NCBI GenBank assembly: GCA_028280405.1
Contig: JANQLW010000075.1
Span: 17,838 to 81,837, forward strand
Source of the DNA: Bacteroidales bacterium
GTDB taxonomy: Bacteria; Bacteroidota; Bacteroidia; Bacteroidales; GCA-2711565
Direction of reading: 5' to 3'
DNA length: 64,000 bases
This document shows, piece after piece, positions 15,922 through 25,374 of this stretch (positions within the stretch are counted from its first letter, which is position 1; every line of letters begins with the position of its first letter). The notes beneath the pieces were generated by a model. It worked only from the letters and a program-made list of their open reading frames with translations. It did no database searches and had not been told where the DNA came from. The position numbers and the translations under genes are program-made.

Positions 15922-18552
15922 ATGGATTTATTGAATCGATTGCTCTTTCGATTATTACTAGTGATTTTGTTTATTTGTGCCGTTTCAAAGACGGAAGCTC
16001 AAATAAAAACTCCAAAAGAATTTTTTGGTTTTCAACCGGGATCTGATAATATGCTTTTTAATTATCAGCCATTGATCGATTATTTAAAATACATTGATGA
16101 AAGATCTCCCCGAATGAAAATGATAGAAGTAGGAGAGTCCCCAATGGGAAAAAAGATGTATGTTGCTTTTTTCTCTTCCGAAAAAAACATTAATAATCTA
16201 AAAGAATTACAAAAAATCAACAAAGAACTTGCTTTAAACCCTAATTTAAGCAAGCCTGAACTTGATGAAATGCTTCATAAAGGAAAGGTCTTTATCATGG
16301 CAACTCTTTCTATGCATTCAAGTGAAGTCGCACCGGCACAGTCTGCACCTTTGATTGCATATGAAATCGCTACAACCCAAAACGAAGAGTTGCTTAAATG
16401 GCTTAATGATGTGGTGTATATGATGATCCCCAATCATAATCCCGATGGGATGGATATGGTTGTTGATCATTTTAACAATACAAAGAATGGGAAATATTCA
16501 GGAGGCAGAATGCCTAACGTATATCATAAATATGTTGGGCACGACAACAATAGAGACTTTGTAACCCTGACTCAAAAAGATACAAAAGTTATAGCAGACT
16601 TATACACAAAATCATGGTTCCCACAGGTAATGGTTGAAAAACATCAAATGGGTTCAACAGGGCCACGTTACTTTGTACCTCCAAACCATGACCCTATTGC
16701 AGAAAATATTGATGAAGCCATTTGGAACTGGACCTGGATTTTTGGTTCGAATATGGCTAAGGATATGACCCGGGATGGTTGTGCCGGTGTTTCCCAGCAT
16801 TATCTGTTTGACGATTATTGGCCGGGGTCCACAGAAACGGCTTTATGGAAAAATGTGATAGGCTTACTTACCGAGGCCGCAAGTGTTCAATATGCCAAAC
16901 CTATTTACATAGAGAAATCTGAATTAAGAGTGATTGGTAAAGGATTGGGCGAATATAAAAAAAGTATCAATATGCCTTTACCCTGGGAAGGGGGATGGTG
17001 GCGACTTGGAGACATTGTAAAATATGAATTATCCTCTACCTGGTCGCTTATAAAAACAGGCAGTATACATAAAAAGGATGTGTTGTTAAACAGAAATGTA
17101 CTTTGCCAAAAAGAGGTAGCCAAGGGTAAAAACTTACCGCCATATTATTATATCGTTCCTGCAAAGCAGAATGATGATGGAGCTTTAATTGATATGCTAA
17201 ACCTATTGGATGAACATAATATCTCAGTTTATAAAACCAATAAAGATATTATCGTTAATGGATACCAGGTATTAAAAGGTGATTATGTAGTTCCATTGGC
17301 ACAGCCATACCGGGCTTTTATTAAGGAAATCATGGAAAAACAGAAATTCCCGGAAAGGCATTATACTCCCGGAGGAGAAATGATCAAACCCTACGATATA
17401 ACCTCCTGGTCACTTCCTATGCATAGAGGGCTAAAATCTATGGAAGTTAATGTAAAAACAGATGCATTCTTATCAACGATAGATCAACTTAAGTTTCCAT
17501 TAGTTATTCATAATCAGGCTGAAAATGATTATGAATATCTTTTATTGCCGGTAAGAAGAAATGATAGCTATAAATTACTTTTTATGGCCGGGCAAGAAAA
17601 TATGCAGCTTTATCGTGCTCAGGAAAAGGTGATGGTAAACGGAAAAATTATAAAACCGGGCGACTTTTTAATTCCCTTCAAAAAGAAATATGAAAAAAAA
17701 CTAAATGATATAATAAGTGAAGCCATTGTTAAACCATTCTTTATAAAAGAAAAAATCAAAGATGGAATAGTTGAAATAAACCTTCCTTCAATTGCTTTGG
17801 TTGAAACTGATTTTCATGATAAGGATGCCGGATGGACCCGCTTCATTTTTGATACGTACCATATGCCTTTTACAGTTTTAAAACCCGGGAATATCTCAAA
17901 AACTGATTTATCGCAATATAGTGTGATTGTATTTCCTGATAACAGAAAATCTCTATTAATGAGTGGTAAATATTCCGGTAGAGGAGGAGGGTATGATATT
18001 CCAAATGTTGACCCTCAATACATGAGGGGGATTGGGAAAAAAGGATTACAAAATTTGATGGGATTTGTAAATAATGGAGGAACCATAGTATCATGGGGGC
18101 AATCAGCTCAGTTATTTATGGGTGTGCAAAGTATTAAACATAGGGATGGGAAAACAGAAGAATTTCAACTTCCTGTAAAAGATATTTCATCAGGTTTGAG
18201 AAATAGCGGCTTGTATTGTCCGGGATCTTTGTTGAATATAAATTTAAAAAAAGATCATCCTTTGACTTATGGAATGCTTGATAAAGCAAAAGTATTTAGC
18301 CGTGGCCGGCCTGTTTTCTCTACATCTATCCCTTATTTCGATATGGATAGAAGAATAATAGGTTCATTTCCTGAAGAAAATATATTAGCCAGTGGCTATG
18401 TGAAAAAACAAAAACTTCTTTCCAATAAAGCTGCAATGGTTTGGATAAAGAAAGGAAAGGGGCAATTGGTACTGTATAGTTTTTATCCGCAATTCAGAGC
18501 CTCTACACCAGGAACTTATAAATTGCTGTTTAACGCATTATTTTTAAAGTAA
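15922..18552 (+). CDS. Secreted M14-family zinc carboxypeptidase
   Basis: 876 residues with a signal peptide (1-26, ending KTEAQ). The N-terminal half is a peptidase M14 domain: the zinc motif H-S-S-E in ATLSMHSSEVAPAQSAPL, then NHNPDGMDMV, NNRDF and EKHQMGSTGPRYF, with a candidate catalytic Glu in GLLTEAASVQYAKP. The C-terminal half is unassigned apart from a GATase-like fold (VIVFPDNRKS, GFVNNGGTIVSWGQ). This size and layout match large M14 proteins of Bacteroidota. The likely role is periplasmic or extracellular peptide degradation. Confidence 0.87.
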   Translation: MDLLNRLLFRLLLVILFICAVSKTEAQIKTPKEFFGFQPGSDNMLFNYQPLIDYLKYIDERSPRMKMIEVGESPMGKKMYVAFFSSEKNINNLKELQKINKELALNPNLSKPELDEMLHKGKVFIMATLSMHSSEVAPAQSAPLIAYEIATTQNEELLKWLNDVVYMMIPNHNPDGMDMVVDHFNNTKNGKYSGGRMPNVYHKYVGHDNNRDFVTLTQKDTKVIADLYTKSWFPQVMVEKHQMGSTGPRYFVPPNHDPIAENIDEAIWNWTWIFGSNMAKDMTRDGCAGVSQHYLFDDYWPGSTETALWKNVIGLLTEAASVQYAKPIYIEKSELRVIGKGLGEYKKSINMPLPWEGGWWRLGDIVKYELSSTWSLIKTGSIHKKDVLLNRNVLCQKEVAKGKNLPPYYYIVPAKQNDDGALIDMLNLLDEHNISVYKTNKDIIVNGYQVLKGDYVVPLAQPYRAFIKEIMEKQKFPERHYTPGGEMIKPYDITSWSLPMHRGLKSMEVNVKTDAFLSTIDQLKFPLVIHNQAENDYEYLLLPVRRNDSYKLLFMAGQENMQLYRAQEKVMVNGKIIKPGDFLIPFKKKYEKKLNDIISEAIVKPFFIKEKIKDGIVEINLPSIALVETDFHDKDAGWTRFIFDTYHMPFTVLKPGNISKTDLSQYSVIVFPDNRKSLLMSGKYSGRGGGYDIPNVDPQYMRGIGKKGLQNLMGFVNNGGTIVSWGQSAQLFMGVQSIKHRDGKTEEFQLPVKDISSGLRNSGLYCPGSLLNINLKKDHPLTYGMLDKAKVFSRGRPVFSTSIPYFDMDRRIIGSFPEENILASGYVKKQKLLSNKAAMVWIKKGKGQLVLYSFYPQFRASTPGTYKLLFNALFLK

Positions 18553-18556
18553 AAAA

Positions 18557-18694
18557 GAGGTTGTCTAAAAAGTAAAGAAATGAATAAAATCTTTTATATT
18601 ACACTTTGCGTAGCTTTGCGTTTTTCTCTGCAAAGATCTGCATAACAATCACTTAGATTATTACGCTAAGAACCGCAAAGACTTTTTAGACAAC
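18557..18694. repeat. MITE-like palindromic element
   Basis: GTTGTCTAAAAAGT (18560-18573) and ACTTTTTAGACAAC (18681-18694) are perfect inverted ends of a 138-bp element. Inside, CTTTGCGTAGCTTTGCG (about 18604-18620) pairs loosely with CGCTAAGAACCGCAAAG (18664-18680). It fills the space between two convergent genes and may terminate both. The outer ends resemble those around the hairpin at 10520-10580. Confidence 0.7.
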
Positions 18695-18699
18695 TTTTT

Positions 18700-20340
18700 T
18701 TATCCATTCATAGAGATTAAAAACTCTTCGTTGGTTTGCGTAAATTTTATTTTGTCTTTCAAAAATTCCATAGCTTCAATAGGGGTCATATCCGCTAAAT
18801 GATTTCTTAAAATCCATACTCTTTGTAATGCTTCCTTATCGAGAAGCAGATCTTCTCTACGAGTACTTGAAGCCACAAGGTCAATTGCAGGGTAAACTCT
18901 CTTATTCGACAACTTACGATCCAATTGAAGTTCCATATTACCTGTACCTTTAAACTCTTCAAAGATCACCTCATCCATTTTACTTCCTGTTTCGGTAAGA
19001 GCAGTAGCTATAATCGTTAATGATCCGCCTTTTTCAATTTTACGTGCTGCACCAAAGAAACGTTTTGGTTTTTGTAATGCATTCGCTTCAACACCACCTG
19101 ATAATACTTTACCTGAAGCGGGAGAAACCGTATTATAAGCTCTGGCTAAACGGGTAATGGAATCTAATAATATTACAACATCATGGCCACATTCTACCAT
19201 ACGTTTTGCTTTTTCTAGAACGATGTTAGCAATTTTTACATGACGTTCAGCCGGTTCATCAAATGTAGAAGCGATTACCTCGGCTTTTACACTACGTTCC
19301 ATATCTGTTACTTCCTCCGGACGTTCGTCAATAAGAAGAATCATCAGATAAGCTTCCGGATGATTGTATGCAATAGCATTAGCAACTTCTTTAAGTAAAA
19401 CGGTTTTACCGGTTTTTGGCTGAGCAACGATTAAACCACGCTGGCCTTTACCTATCGGTGTAAATAAATCTATAATACGGGTTGATTGTGTTTCACTTGG
19501 ATGGCCTGTTAATTGAAGCTTTTCATCAGGAAATAGGGGAGTAAGGTAATCAAAAGGAATACGATCTCTTACTTCCTGTGCCTGCCGACCATTAATCAAT
19601 TCAACCTTAATTAATGGGAAATATTTTTCACTTTCCTTGGGCGGACGGATTGTACCTCTTACAGTATCACCCGTTTTTAATCCAAATAATTTGATTTGGG
19701 ACTGGGATACATAAATATCATCGGGAGAATTTAAATAGTTATAATCTGATGAACGTAGGAAACCATAGCCATCCTGCATAATCTCCAAAACACCTTCACT
19801 GGAAACAATGCCTTCTAATTCAAAAAGATATTCATCTCTTTTTGATTCAATTTCAGTTCTGGATTTAAAATTTTCACGTTTCCGAAAATCTCCCTGTCTT
19901 CTGTCTCCTTTATTATCAGAAGAATTTTCTTTTTGAGGTTTTTGTTTTTCTTCTTTCTCTACGGGAGTAATATCCTTAACTTCTTTTTTAACTGCAGGAA
20001 CTTCAGTTTCTTTTTTCTTTGCAACAGGAATGTCTTCTTTAGCTTTTTGTTTTTTGGAATCTTTTTCTTCTGTTTTTTCTGTTTTATGAGGTGGTTTTTC
20101 ACCAGGAGTAACCTTTTCAGGAGTTCTGCTAATTCTGGCTCTTTTACCTCTTTGTGTTTTTTTGGTTTCTTTTTTTTCTTTTTCCAACACCTCTGTGGTA
20201 GGATTTAAGGCTTGGTAGTCTAAGATTTTGTAAATAAGGTCTTGTTTCAGTAGTTTATCAACCTTAGAAATATTAAGGCCTTTTGCAATCTCACGTAATT
20301 CGGAAACCAATTTTCCGTTTAATTCAATGATATCGTACAT
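18700..20340 (-). CDS. rho: Transcription termination factor Rho
   Basis: 546 residues. N-terminal SAP-like Rho_N helices ([20 protein letters not shown]), then a Lys/Glu-rich low-complexity insertion at about 55-165 (absent from the 419-residue E. coli protein), then the CSD-type RNA-binding domain with [20 protein letters not shown]. The ATPase core has Walker A in [15 protein letters not shown], Walker B in [16 protein letters not shown], and [19 protein letters not shown] hexameric RNA helicase ending transcription. The insertion is a known feature of Bacteroidota Rho. A promoter-like TATATTTG lies about 115 bases upstream of the start. Confidence 0.97.
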   Translation of the reverse strand: MYDIIELNGKLVSELREIAKGLNISKVDKLLKQDLIYKILDYQALNPTTEVLEKEKKETKKTQRGKRARISRTPEKVTPGEKPPHKTEKTEEKDSKKQKAKEDIPVAKKKETEVPAVKKEVKDITPVEKEEKQKPQKENSSDNKGDRRQGDFRKRENFKSRTEIESKRDEYLFELEGIVSSEGVLEIMQDGYGFLRSSDYNYLNSPDDIYVSQSQIKLFGLKTGDTVRGTIRPPKESEKYFPLIKVELINGRQAQEVRDRIPFDYLTPLFPDEKLQLTGHPSETQSTRIIDLFTPIGKGQRGLIVAQPKTGKTVLLKEVANAIAYNHPEAYLMILLIDERPEEVTDMERSVKAEVIASTFDEPAERHVKIANIVLEKAKRMVECGHDVVILLDSITRLARAYNTVSPASGKVLSGGVEANALQKPKRFFGAARKIEKGGSLTIIATALTETGSKMDEVIFEEFKGTGNMELQLDRKLSNKRVYPAIDLVASSTRREDLLLDKEALQRVWILRNHLADMTPIEAMEFLKDKIKFTQTNEEFLISMNG

Positions 20341-20456
20341 GAATATTTGTTATTTGATTTTTCTTTTATAGATATTACAATTGTAATAGTCATTTGATTT
20401 GTTTTCTTTTTCTACGAATTGAAAATGAAAGTTTTTAAGGAAATGCGTTTATGCTG

Positions 20457-20484
20457 CAAATATAATATATTCTTATATAACAAT
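20457..20484 (-). promoter_or_regulatory. Bacteroidota-type promoter for rho
   Basis: On the minus strand TATATTTG (20457-20464) matches the -7 consensus TAnnTTTG, with ATTG at 20481-20484 as a weak -33 element, 16 bases apart. It would give a leader of roughly 110 bases to the rho start at 20340, consistent with leader-based autoregulation. Only the motif supports this. Confidence 0.45.
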
Positions 20485-20604
20485 GCACAAAAATGTGTAA
20501 AAAAATAAATTTGTTATCACATATTTCGATAAATACACAAAAAATGGCTTTCTTTTTATAATATTTTATGCTATAGATATGAAGAGTGAATAGCAGAGTA
20601 TTTT

Positions 20605-20612
20605 TATATTTG
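20605..20612 (+). promoter_or_regulatory. TAnnTTTG promoter box before the DUF4293 gene
   Basis: TATATTTG lies 15 bases before the ATG at 20628. It supports that ATG over the upstream in-frame GTG at 20586, which would precede the box. No clear -33 TTTG is visible. Confidence 0.4.
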
Positions 20613-20627
20613 CAAAAAATATTTGAA

Positions 20628-21098
20628 ATGATACAAAGAATTCAATCAGTTTATCTTTTGCTTGCTGCTATAGCAGTAGCTTTAATGACTGCTTTTCCGA
20701 TTATGAGTTTTTATGGGGATTTACATACATTTAGTGTATGGTTAATGAAAATTGAAAACCTTGTCCCCGATTCAGACTTACCATATACGCATATGTCAAC
20801 AATGCCTTTATCAGTTTTTACAGGTATCGTATTTCTATTAAGTATTTTTTCTATTCTTAAATATAATAACAGAAAACTTCAGATGAAGCTGATAAAAGTA
20901 AATGTATTACTTAATATTATGCTCATCATCGGAATATTTTTGGTTTATCCAAGAATGATTACTGATGCGATTGCTGTTACTGAAGAATATAAAACTGCAG
21001 CTTTTTTCCCTTTGGTAAGTTTGGTACTTTTAATTCTGGCTTTTAGAGGTGTGAAAAAAGATGAAGAATTAATCAAATCGGCTGATCGTTTACGTTAA
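20628..21098 (+). CDS. DUF4293 family membrane protein
   Basis: About 156 residues from the ATG at 20628; MIQRIQSVYLLLAAIAV is the conserved start of DUF4293 proteins. A GTG 42 bases upstream would add 14 unlikely residues. Four TM helices: VYLLLAAIAVALMTAF, LSVFTGIVFLLSIFSIL, VNVLLNIMLIIGIFLVY and AFFPLVSLVLLILAF. The C-terminus is basic and acidic (KKDEELIKSADRLR). Conserved next to rho in many Bacteroidota; function unknown. It overlaps the end of the convergent phosphodiesterase gene by four bases. Confidence 0.87.
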   Translation: MIQRIQSVYLLLAAIAVALMTAFPIMSFYGDLHTFSVWLMKIENLVPDSDLPYTHMSTMPLSVFTGIVFLLSIFSILKYNNRKLQMKLIKVNVLLNIMLIIGIFLVYPRMITDAIAVTEEYKTAAFFPLVSLVLLILAFRGVKKDEELIKSADRLR

Positions 21099-21592
21099 GT
21101 TCTTCTTTTTAAATCGAATACTTCCAAATCTTTGATAATATCTTGATCTATGGTAAAGCGTAACATCGTTATATGCTTATGGAATCCTGAATTCCCGGCT
21201 GCTCCAGGATTCATATGTAAGATCTTCAGGTTTTGATCATTCATTACTTTAAGTATGTGAGAATGTCCACTTATAAAAAGCTTGGGTTTATGCTTTAGCA
21301 ATAATGCTTTAATCCCGGGGGCATATCTTTTGGGATAACCACCAATATGGGTCATCAATATTTTTACTTCTTCACACATAAAAATCTGAACTTCCGGACA
21401 AACAATTCGAATATCCTGCCCATCAATATTCCCATAAACAGCTTTTACCGTCTTAAATTCTTTTAACTGGTCTAGTATTGCTATATTGCCAATATCACCG
21501 GCATGCCAAATTTCATCTACATCCTTAAAAAAATCATAAAGTTTAGGATGTAAATATGAATGAGTATCTGATATTAGCCCTATTCTGGTCAT
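21095..21592 (-). CDS. YfcE-like metallophosphoesterase
   Basis: 165 residues. The calcineurin-like motifs are complete: GLISDTHSYLHP (D-x-H), EIWHAGDIGN (GD), AVYGNIDGQDI (GN-D), MTHIGGYP (H) and FISGHSHILK (GHSH). The size and motifs fit the MJ0936/YfcE phosphodiesterase family, which uses two metals to hydrolyse phosphodiesters. The physiological substrate in Bacteroidota is not known. It is convergent with the DUF4293 gene. Confidence 0.9.
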   Translation of the reverse strand: MTRIGLISDTHSYLHPKLYDFFKDVDEIWHAGDIGNIAILDQLKEFKTVKAVYGNIDGQDIRIVCPEVQIFMCEEVKILMTHIGGYPKRYAPGIKALLLKHKPKLFISGHSHILKVMNDQNLKILHMNPGAAGNSGFHKHITMLRFTIDQDIIKDLEVFDLKRRT

Positions 21593-21637
21593 AACTTATA
21601 ATTCTAATTTAAAAAAGCGAATTCCTATAGTAGGATT

Positions 21638-21724
21638 CTAATGATAAGCATCAATTTCTTTAAAGCCAAATTTGTTATAGGTATTTTGTGCTGCTTCCAT
21701 CCAAAGATACGTATCAAGATACAT
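21638..21724 (-). pseudogene. GNAT acetyltransferase C-terminal remnant
   Basis: On the minus strand 28 codons read MYLDTYLWMEAAQNTYNKFG then FKEIDAYH and stop. This matches the end of GNAT acetyltransferases of the 'LYLDT...M.AAI.LY...GF.EI..Y' type, where the first part is the acetyl-CoA-binding end. Upstream in the same frame is a TAA four codons before, so the N-terminal domain is gone. It is far too short to be active. Confidence 0.6.
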
Positions 21725-21827
21725 CGTTTTATATTAAGTAATTACGAACTTCTTATAAAAGAAGCATCATTGATATCTTTAACAGAACTTACAATATTAA
21801 TAAAAATCATTTGGTAATTGCAATTTA

Positions 21828-22703
21828 TTAACTTCCAAATTTATAAGAAAAACCAATTCCAAATACTTCTTTAAATTGTACTCTTGGAGCTGCAATACCG
21901 GATTTATCTTTGATCAAAATATCATTATCATATATTAAGTTGGTAGCAATGTTAGTAGACAGGTATTTATTGATTTTCATATTTATAAATACTTCCCAGT
22001 TTACATCGATATATTCCGGATTTTCAAGATAATTTGACAATAATTGAAGATTGGTTTTAAAACTTATATTCTTCATGATTTCCTGTTTCCAGTTTAGTTT
22101 AAGCATTCCTACAAATTCATATCTTGCTTTTTTACCAGCTTCCACACCATAAGCACCTTTTGCAGAAAGAGCAGGGTCATTCACAACAGTGATTTTACTT
22201 GAAACAGGAGAAAGAGACAATGCGAAAGATTCATTAGGCTTATAGTCCATACCAATTGCCAAAAGGATATATCCGGGGGCCATAAATTTAGAAACATGTA
22301 CAGAATCATTTGGGTATTTATAACCTTTAGCAAATTGAGATTTAAAACTGAAGGAACCTGTACAATACCATTTCCTCCCGGCCTTCAAACCTAAAGTAGA
22401 AGCATAATAAAGATTGTCATCACTTTTTCTAAGCTTGGTATCACTTTGTTTTATAATTCCATATGCAAACTGGAATTTGTTTTCCCAAATAAGATTATTC
22501 TTTTTGTAATTAGCAAAAAAATGTAAAAAACCATTAGCAGCAAGAGAACTATTTCCTCCGGCAGCCCAATTTGACAGGGATACCTGAGAAAACCGTAATC
22601 CGTTCTCACCACCCAATTTCCATAATTTATCTTCTTTAGGGGTTTCAGCAAATAAGCTGAGAGTCATTAATAAAATGACCATTAGGCTAAGGGGACGTTT
22701 CAT
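21828..22703 (-). CDS. DUF3078 outer-membrane-type protein
   Basis: 291 residues with a signal peptide (1-19). LWKLGGENGLRFSQVSLSNW followed by AAGGNSSLAANGF is the DUF3078 signature. The rest is a run of amphipathic beta strands (NNLIWENKFQFAYGII, ISFKTNLQLLSNYL) ending VFGIGFSYKFGS with a C-terminal aromatic pattern, consistent with a small outer-membrane barrel. Function unknown. A degenerate fragment of a paralog's last 30 residues lies just upstream, at 22795-22905. Confidence 0.85.
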   Translation of the reverse strand: MKRPLSLMVILLMTLSLFAETPKEDKLWKLGGENGLRFSQVSLSNWAAGGNSSLAANGFLHFFANYKKNNLIWENKFQFAYGIIKQSDTKLRKSDDNLYYASTLGLKAGRKWYCTGSFSFKSQFAKGYKYPNDSVHVSKFMAPGYILLAIGMDYKPNESFALSLSPVSSKITVVNDPALSAKGAYGVEAGKKARYEFVGMLKLNWKQEIMKNISFKTNLQLLSNYLENPEYIDVNWEVFINMKINKYLSTNIATNLIYDNDILIKDKSGIAAPRVQFKEVFGIGFSYKFGS

Positions 22704-22794
22704 ATTGTTCTGTCAGTAATTATATATTTAAAATAGCATTTAGTAAATGCTCGTTTTTATGCAAAAATTCTGCCACAAATTTAGAAAATTCTTA

Positions 22795-23080
22795 CTAAAA
22801 ATTATATACAATACCTACCCCAAATACTTCTTTAAATTGTACTCTTGATTCCGGATTTCCCTAAATATCTTTGAATGCTATATCTTTATCGTAGATCTGG
22901 TGTGTTTTTAAATTCGCTGAAATCATGCCCAGCGCTAAACCAGCAGCACCAAGTATCAGGGCTCATGCCTTTAATTAACCAAAGACGAATGATCCGGGTT
23001 AATAATGCTAACAAAACATCAGGCCCTTATTCTATTATAAAGTCTATTGCTTTGCCTGAATATTTATTTAAATTTTCCAT
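22795..23080 (-). pseudogene. Decayed MscS-type channel start joined to a DUF3078 end
   Basis: On the minus strand from ATG 23080: MENLNKYSGKAIDFIIE, a TAA, then GPDVLLALLTRIIRLWLIKG, which is the first TM region of small MscS channels. After a frame change it reads ILGAAGLALGM (the MscS pore-helix motif), then NLKTHQIYDKDIAFKDI, a TAG, and NPESRVQFKEVFGVGIVYNF with a stop at 22795. The last part closely matches the C-terminus of the intact DUF3078 protein at 21828. So two unrelated genes are fused by deletion and carry two in-frame stops and a frameshift. The plus-strand ORF over this stretch is spurious. Gap 22704-23195 holds nothing else. Confidence 0.72.
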
Positions 23081-23195
23081 AACTTATTTTATTTATTTCT
23101 AAATTAAATTTAAGAACAATCGGCTTAATAAGGCTTTTGTATTTAATAAAAAGGGAAGCACAAAAATTATTAATTTTACAGTAAATTTATCACCT

Positions 23196-24503
23196 ATGGA
23201 CATTGTATTTTTAATTGTTGGTATTATCATCGGTGCCACACTATCTTTCTTTATCATTAAAAGTATATTTACTAAAAGAGAAATGCTTGAACAATCCGGT
23301 AAAGCATCATTAGAAAGCCAAATTCAGCAATTGAATACTAATTTAGATGAATATAAAAGCCTAAATTCAGCAAAGGATAATGATATACTTCAATTGAACC
23401 GGGAATTGAGTGAAAAAAAATCCGATTTAAATCATCTGAATGAAAAGCTAAAGGAGCAAAAAGATGAATTAAACAAAATTCAGGAGCAATTTAAACTTGA
23501 ATTTAAAAACCTGGCCAATGAAATTCTTGAAAATAATTCCAAAAAATTCTCTGAAGAAAATAAAACAAAACTTGGAGAATTATTAAAGCCATTGGGTGAA
23601 AAGATCAAAGATTTTGAAAAGAAGGTTGAAGAAACTTATGATAAAGAATCTAAACTCAGGTTTTCTTTAAAAGAAGAAATAAAGCGCTTGGAAGAACTTA
23701 ATCAACAGGTAAGTAAAGATGCGGTAAATTTGACGAAGGCTCTGAAAGGGGATTCCAAGACCCAGGGTGATTGGGGAGAAATGATATTGGAAAGTATCCT
23801 GGAACAATCCGGTTTAACTTTAGATAGAGAGTATTTCAAACAATCTAACTTTAAAAATGAAGAAGGAAAAAATGTTCGACCCGATTTTGTAATTAAATAT
23901 CCGGGAGATCGAAATGTCGTCATTGATTCAAAAGTTTCCTTAACAGCTTATGACAGATATATGTCGTCTGAGAATGAAGCAGAAAAAGAAAAGGCTATTA
24001 GGGAGCATTTATTATCCGTAAGAAATCATGTCAAAGGATTAAGTGAAGTAAACTATCAGGATTTATACGATTTGAACAGCCTGGATTTTGTAATGATGTT
24101 TATGCCGGTAGAACCTTCCTATTTGCTAGCTATGCAACATGATCCCAAATTATGGCATGATGCTTATAAGAAAAGGGTATTGATAATTAGCCCGACGAAT
24201 TTAATTGCTGCCTTAAAAATGATTGAAAGCCTGTGGCGACAAGAATATCAAACTAAAAATGTACAGGAAATAGCCAAACAAGTTGGCTTGTTGTATGATA
24301 AATTTGTTGGGCATATGGATGACCTGATCAAGGTTGGTAAGAAAATGGAAGAAGCTCAAAACGCTTATGAAAATTCGATGAAAAAATTATATACCGGGCC
24401 TGGAAATATTATTAAGAAGGTAAATGATATAAAAAATTTGGGAATAAAGACATCCAAAGAATTACCCCAAAAACTAGTTGACAGGGTGAAGAATAATGAA
24501 TAA
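23196..24503 (+). CDS. rmuC: DNA recombination protein RmuC
   Basis: 435 residues. One N-terminal TM helix (VFLIVGIIIGATLSFFIIKS), a long coiled coil (about 40-170), then the RmuC nuclease-like domain: GDWGEMILESILEQSGL, RPDFVIKYPGDRNVVIDSKV (a PD-(D/E)XK core with D...DSK) and VMMFMPVEPSYLLAM. RmuC limits inversion and recombination at repeats; it is membrane-tethered here. Its last eight bases overlap rlmB. Confidence 0.95.
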   Translation: MDIVFLIVGIIIGATLSFFIIKSIFTKREMLEQSGKASLESQIQQLNTNLDEYKSLNSAKDNDILQLNRELSEKKSDLNHLNEKLKEQKDELNKIQEQFKLEFKNLANEILENNSKKFSEENKTKLGELLKPLGEKIKDFEKKVEETYDKESKLRFSLKEEIKRLEELNQQVSKDAVNLTKALKGDSKTQGDWGEMILESILEQSGLTLDREYFKQSNFKNEEGKNVRPDFVIKYPGDRNVVIDSKVSLTAYDRYMSSENEAEKEKAIREHLLSVRNHVKGLSEVNYQDLYDLNSLDFVMMFMPVEPSYLLAMQHDPKLWHDAYKKRVLIISPTNLIAALKMIESLWRQEYQTKNVQEIAKQVGLLYDKFVGHMDDLIKVGKKMEEAQNAYENSMKKLYTGPGNIIKKVNDIKNLGIKTSKELPQKLVDRVKNNE

Positions 24504-25269
24504 TGAATATCAAATAAAGGGTTTAGACTTGAAAAAAGATCAGTTAGTATACGGAACAAGGGCTATCATAGAAGCAGTTAGATCAGGAAAAGAAATTGAT
24601 AAGCTTCTATTAAAAAAAGGGAGACAAAATCCTCTATATAAAGAGTTGATGCAATTGATTAAGGAAAGAAATATTCCTGTTCAAAATGTTCCGGTTGAAA
24701 AACTCAATAAAATTACAGTTAAAAATCATCAAGGAGCTATAGCTTTTATTTCATCTATTATTTATCAGGATATTGAACAAATAATTCCCATGCTTTATGA
24801 AGAAGGGAAAACTCCTTTAATTTTAATACTGGATAGTATAACCGATGTAAGAAACCTGGGGGCTATTGCAAGAACAGCAGAATGTAGCGGAGTGGATGCG
24901 ATCGTAATTCCATCTAGAGGATCCGCTCAAATAAATGCAGATGCGATCAAAACTTCTTCCGGAGCCTTAAATATTATTCCCGTACACAGAAGCCACAATC
25001 TTAAAGAAACGATAGATTTTCTAAAAAATAGCGGCTTGCAAATTATTGCCGCTTCAGAAAAAGCAAATAAAGACTATACTCAGGCTGATTTTAAAATGCC
25101 TACGGCTATCATAATGGGCTCGGAAGAAAGAGGAATTTCTCCAGAATATTTAAAAAGGACGGATATTCATGTTGCAATCCCGATTTTAGGAACTATTGAA
25201 TCTCTAAATGTAAGTGTTGCTACAGCAGTAATGCTTTATGAGGTAGTTCGACAAAGAAGTAGGGAATAG
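24496..25269 (+). CDS. rlmB: 23S rRNA 2'-O-ribose methyltransferase (RlmB/TrmH family)
   Basis: 257 residues. An N-terminal SpoU substrate-binding domain (LVYGTRAIIEAVRSGKEIDK), then the trefoil-knot SPOUT domain (about 108-255) with motif 1 DSITDVRNLGAIARTAE, motif 2 AIIMGSEERGISPEYLK and motif 3 IPILGTIESLNVSVATAVML. Best match is RlmB, which methylates G2251 of 23S rRNA; TrmH-family relatives are hard to separate without alignment. Translationally coupled to rmuC by overlap. Confidence 0.9.
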   Translation: MNNEYQIKGLDLKKDQLVYGTRAIIEAVRSGKEIDKLLLKKGRQNPLYKELMQLIKERNIPVQNVPVEKLNKITVKNHQGAIAFISSIIYQDIEQIIPMLYEEGKTPLILILDSITDVRNLGAIARTAECSGVDAIVIPSRGSAQINADAIKTSSGALNIIPVHRSHNLKETIDFLKNSGLQIIAASEKANKDYTQADFKMPTAIIMGSEERGISPEYLKRTDIHVAIPILGTIESLNVSVATAVMLYEVVRQRSRE

Positions 25270-25297
25270 AGAATAATGAAGTTAGGATTTATATAAC

Positions 25298-25307
25298 TGT
25301 TAGCGGT
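25298..25307. repeat. CGTTAGC-type right end of a cassette palindrome (site 4a)
   Basis: ATATAACTGTTAGCGGTTAT (25291-25310) resembles right-arm ends elsewhere in the window (CAGTTAGC, CGTTAGCGG). A matching left arm is not obvious, because rlmB ends at 25269. It lies 68 bases before the next ORF, as an incoming cassette junction would. Confidence 0.4.
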
Positions 25308-25374
25308 TATTGGAATGACACAGCATCATATTCAAAGCACAAAATAAACTATCTTTGAAAAAAGGATTTTTTTA

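Noticed and set aside
19933..20208. Phe-rich plus-strand ORF opposite rho
   Set aside because: It is the complement of the Lys/Glu-rich Rho insertion (AAA/GAA codons become TTT/TTC).
22875..23102. 75-codon plus-strand ORF
   Set aside because: The opposite strand reads as decayed MscS sequence, which explains the open frame better.
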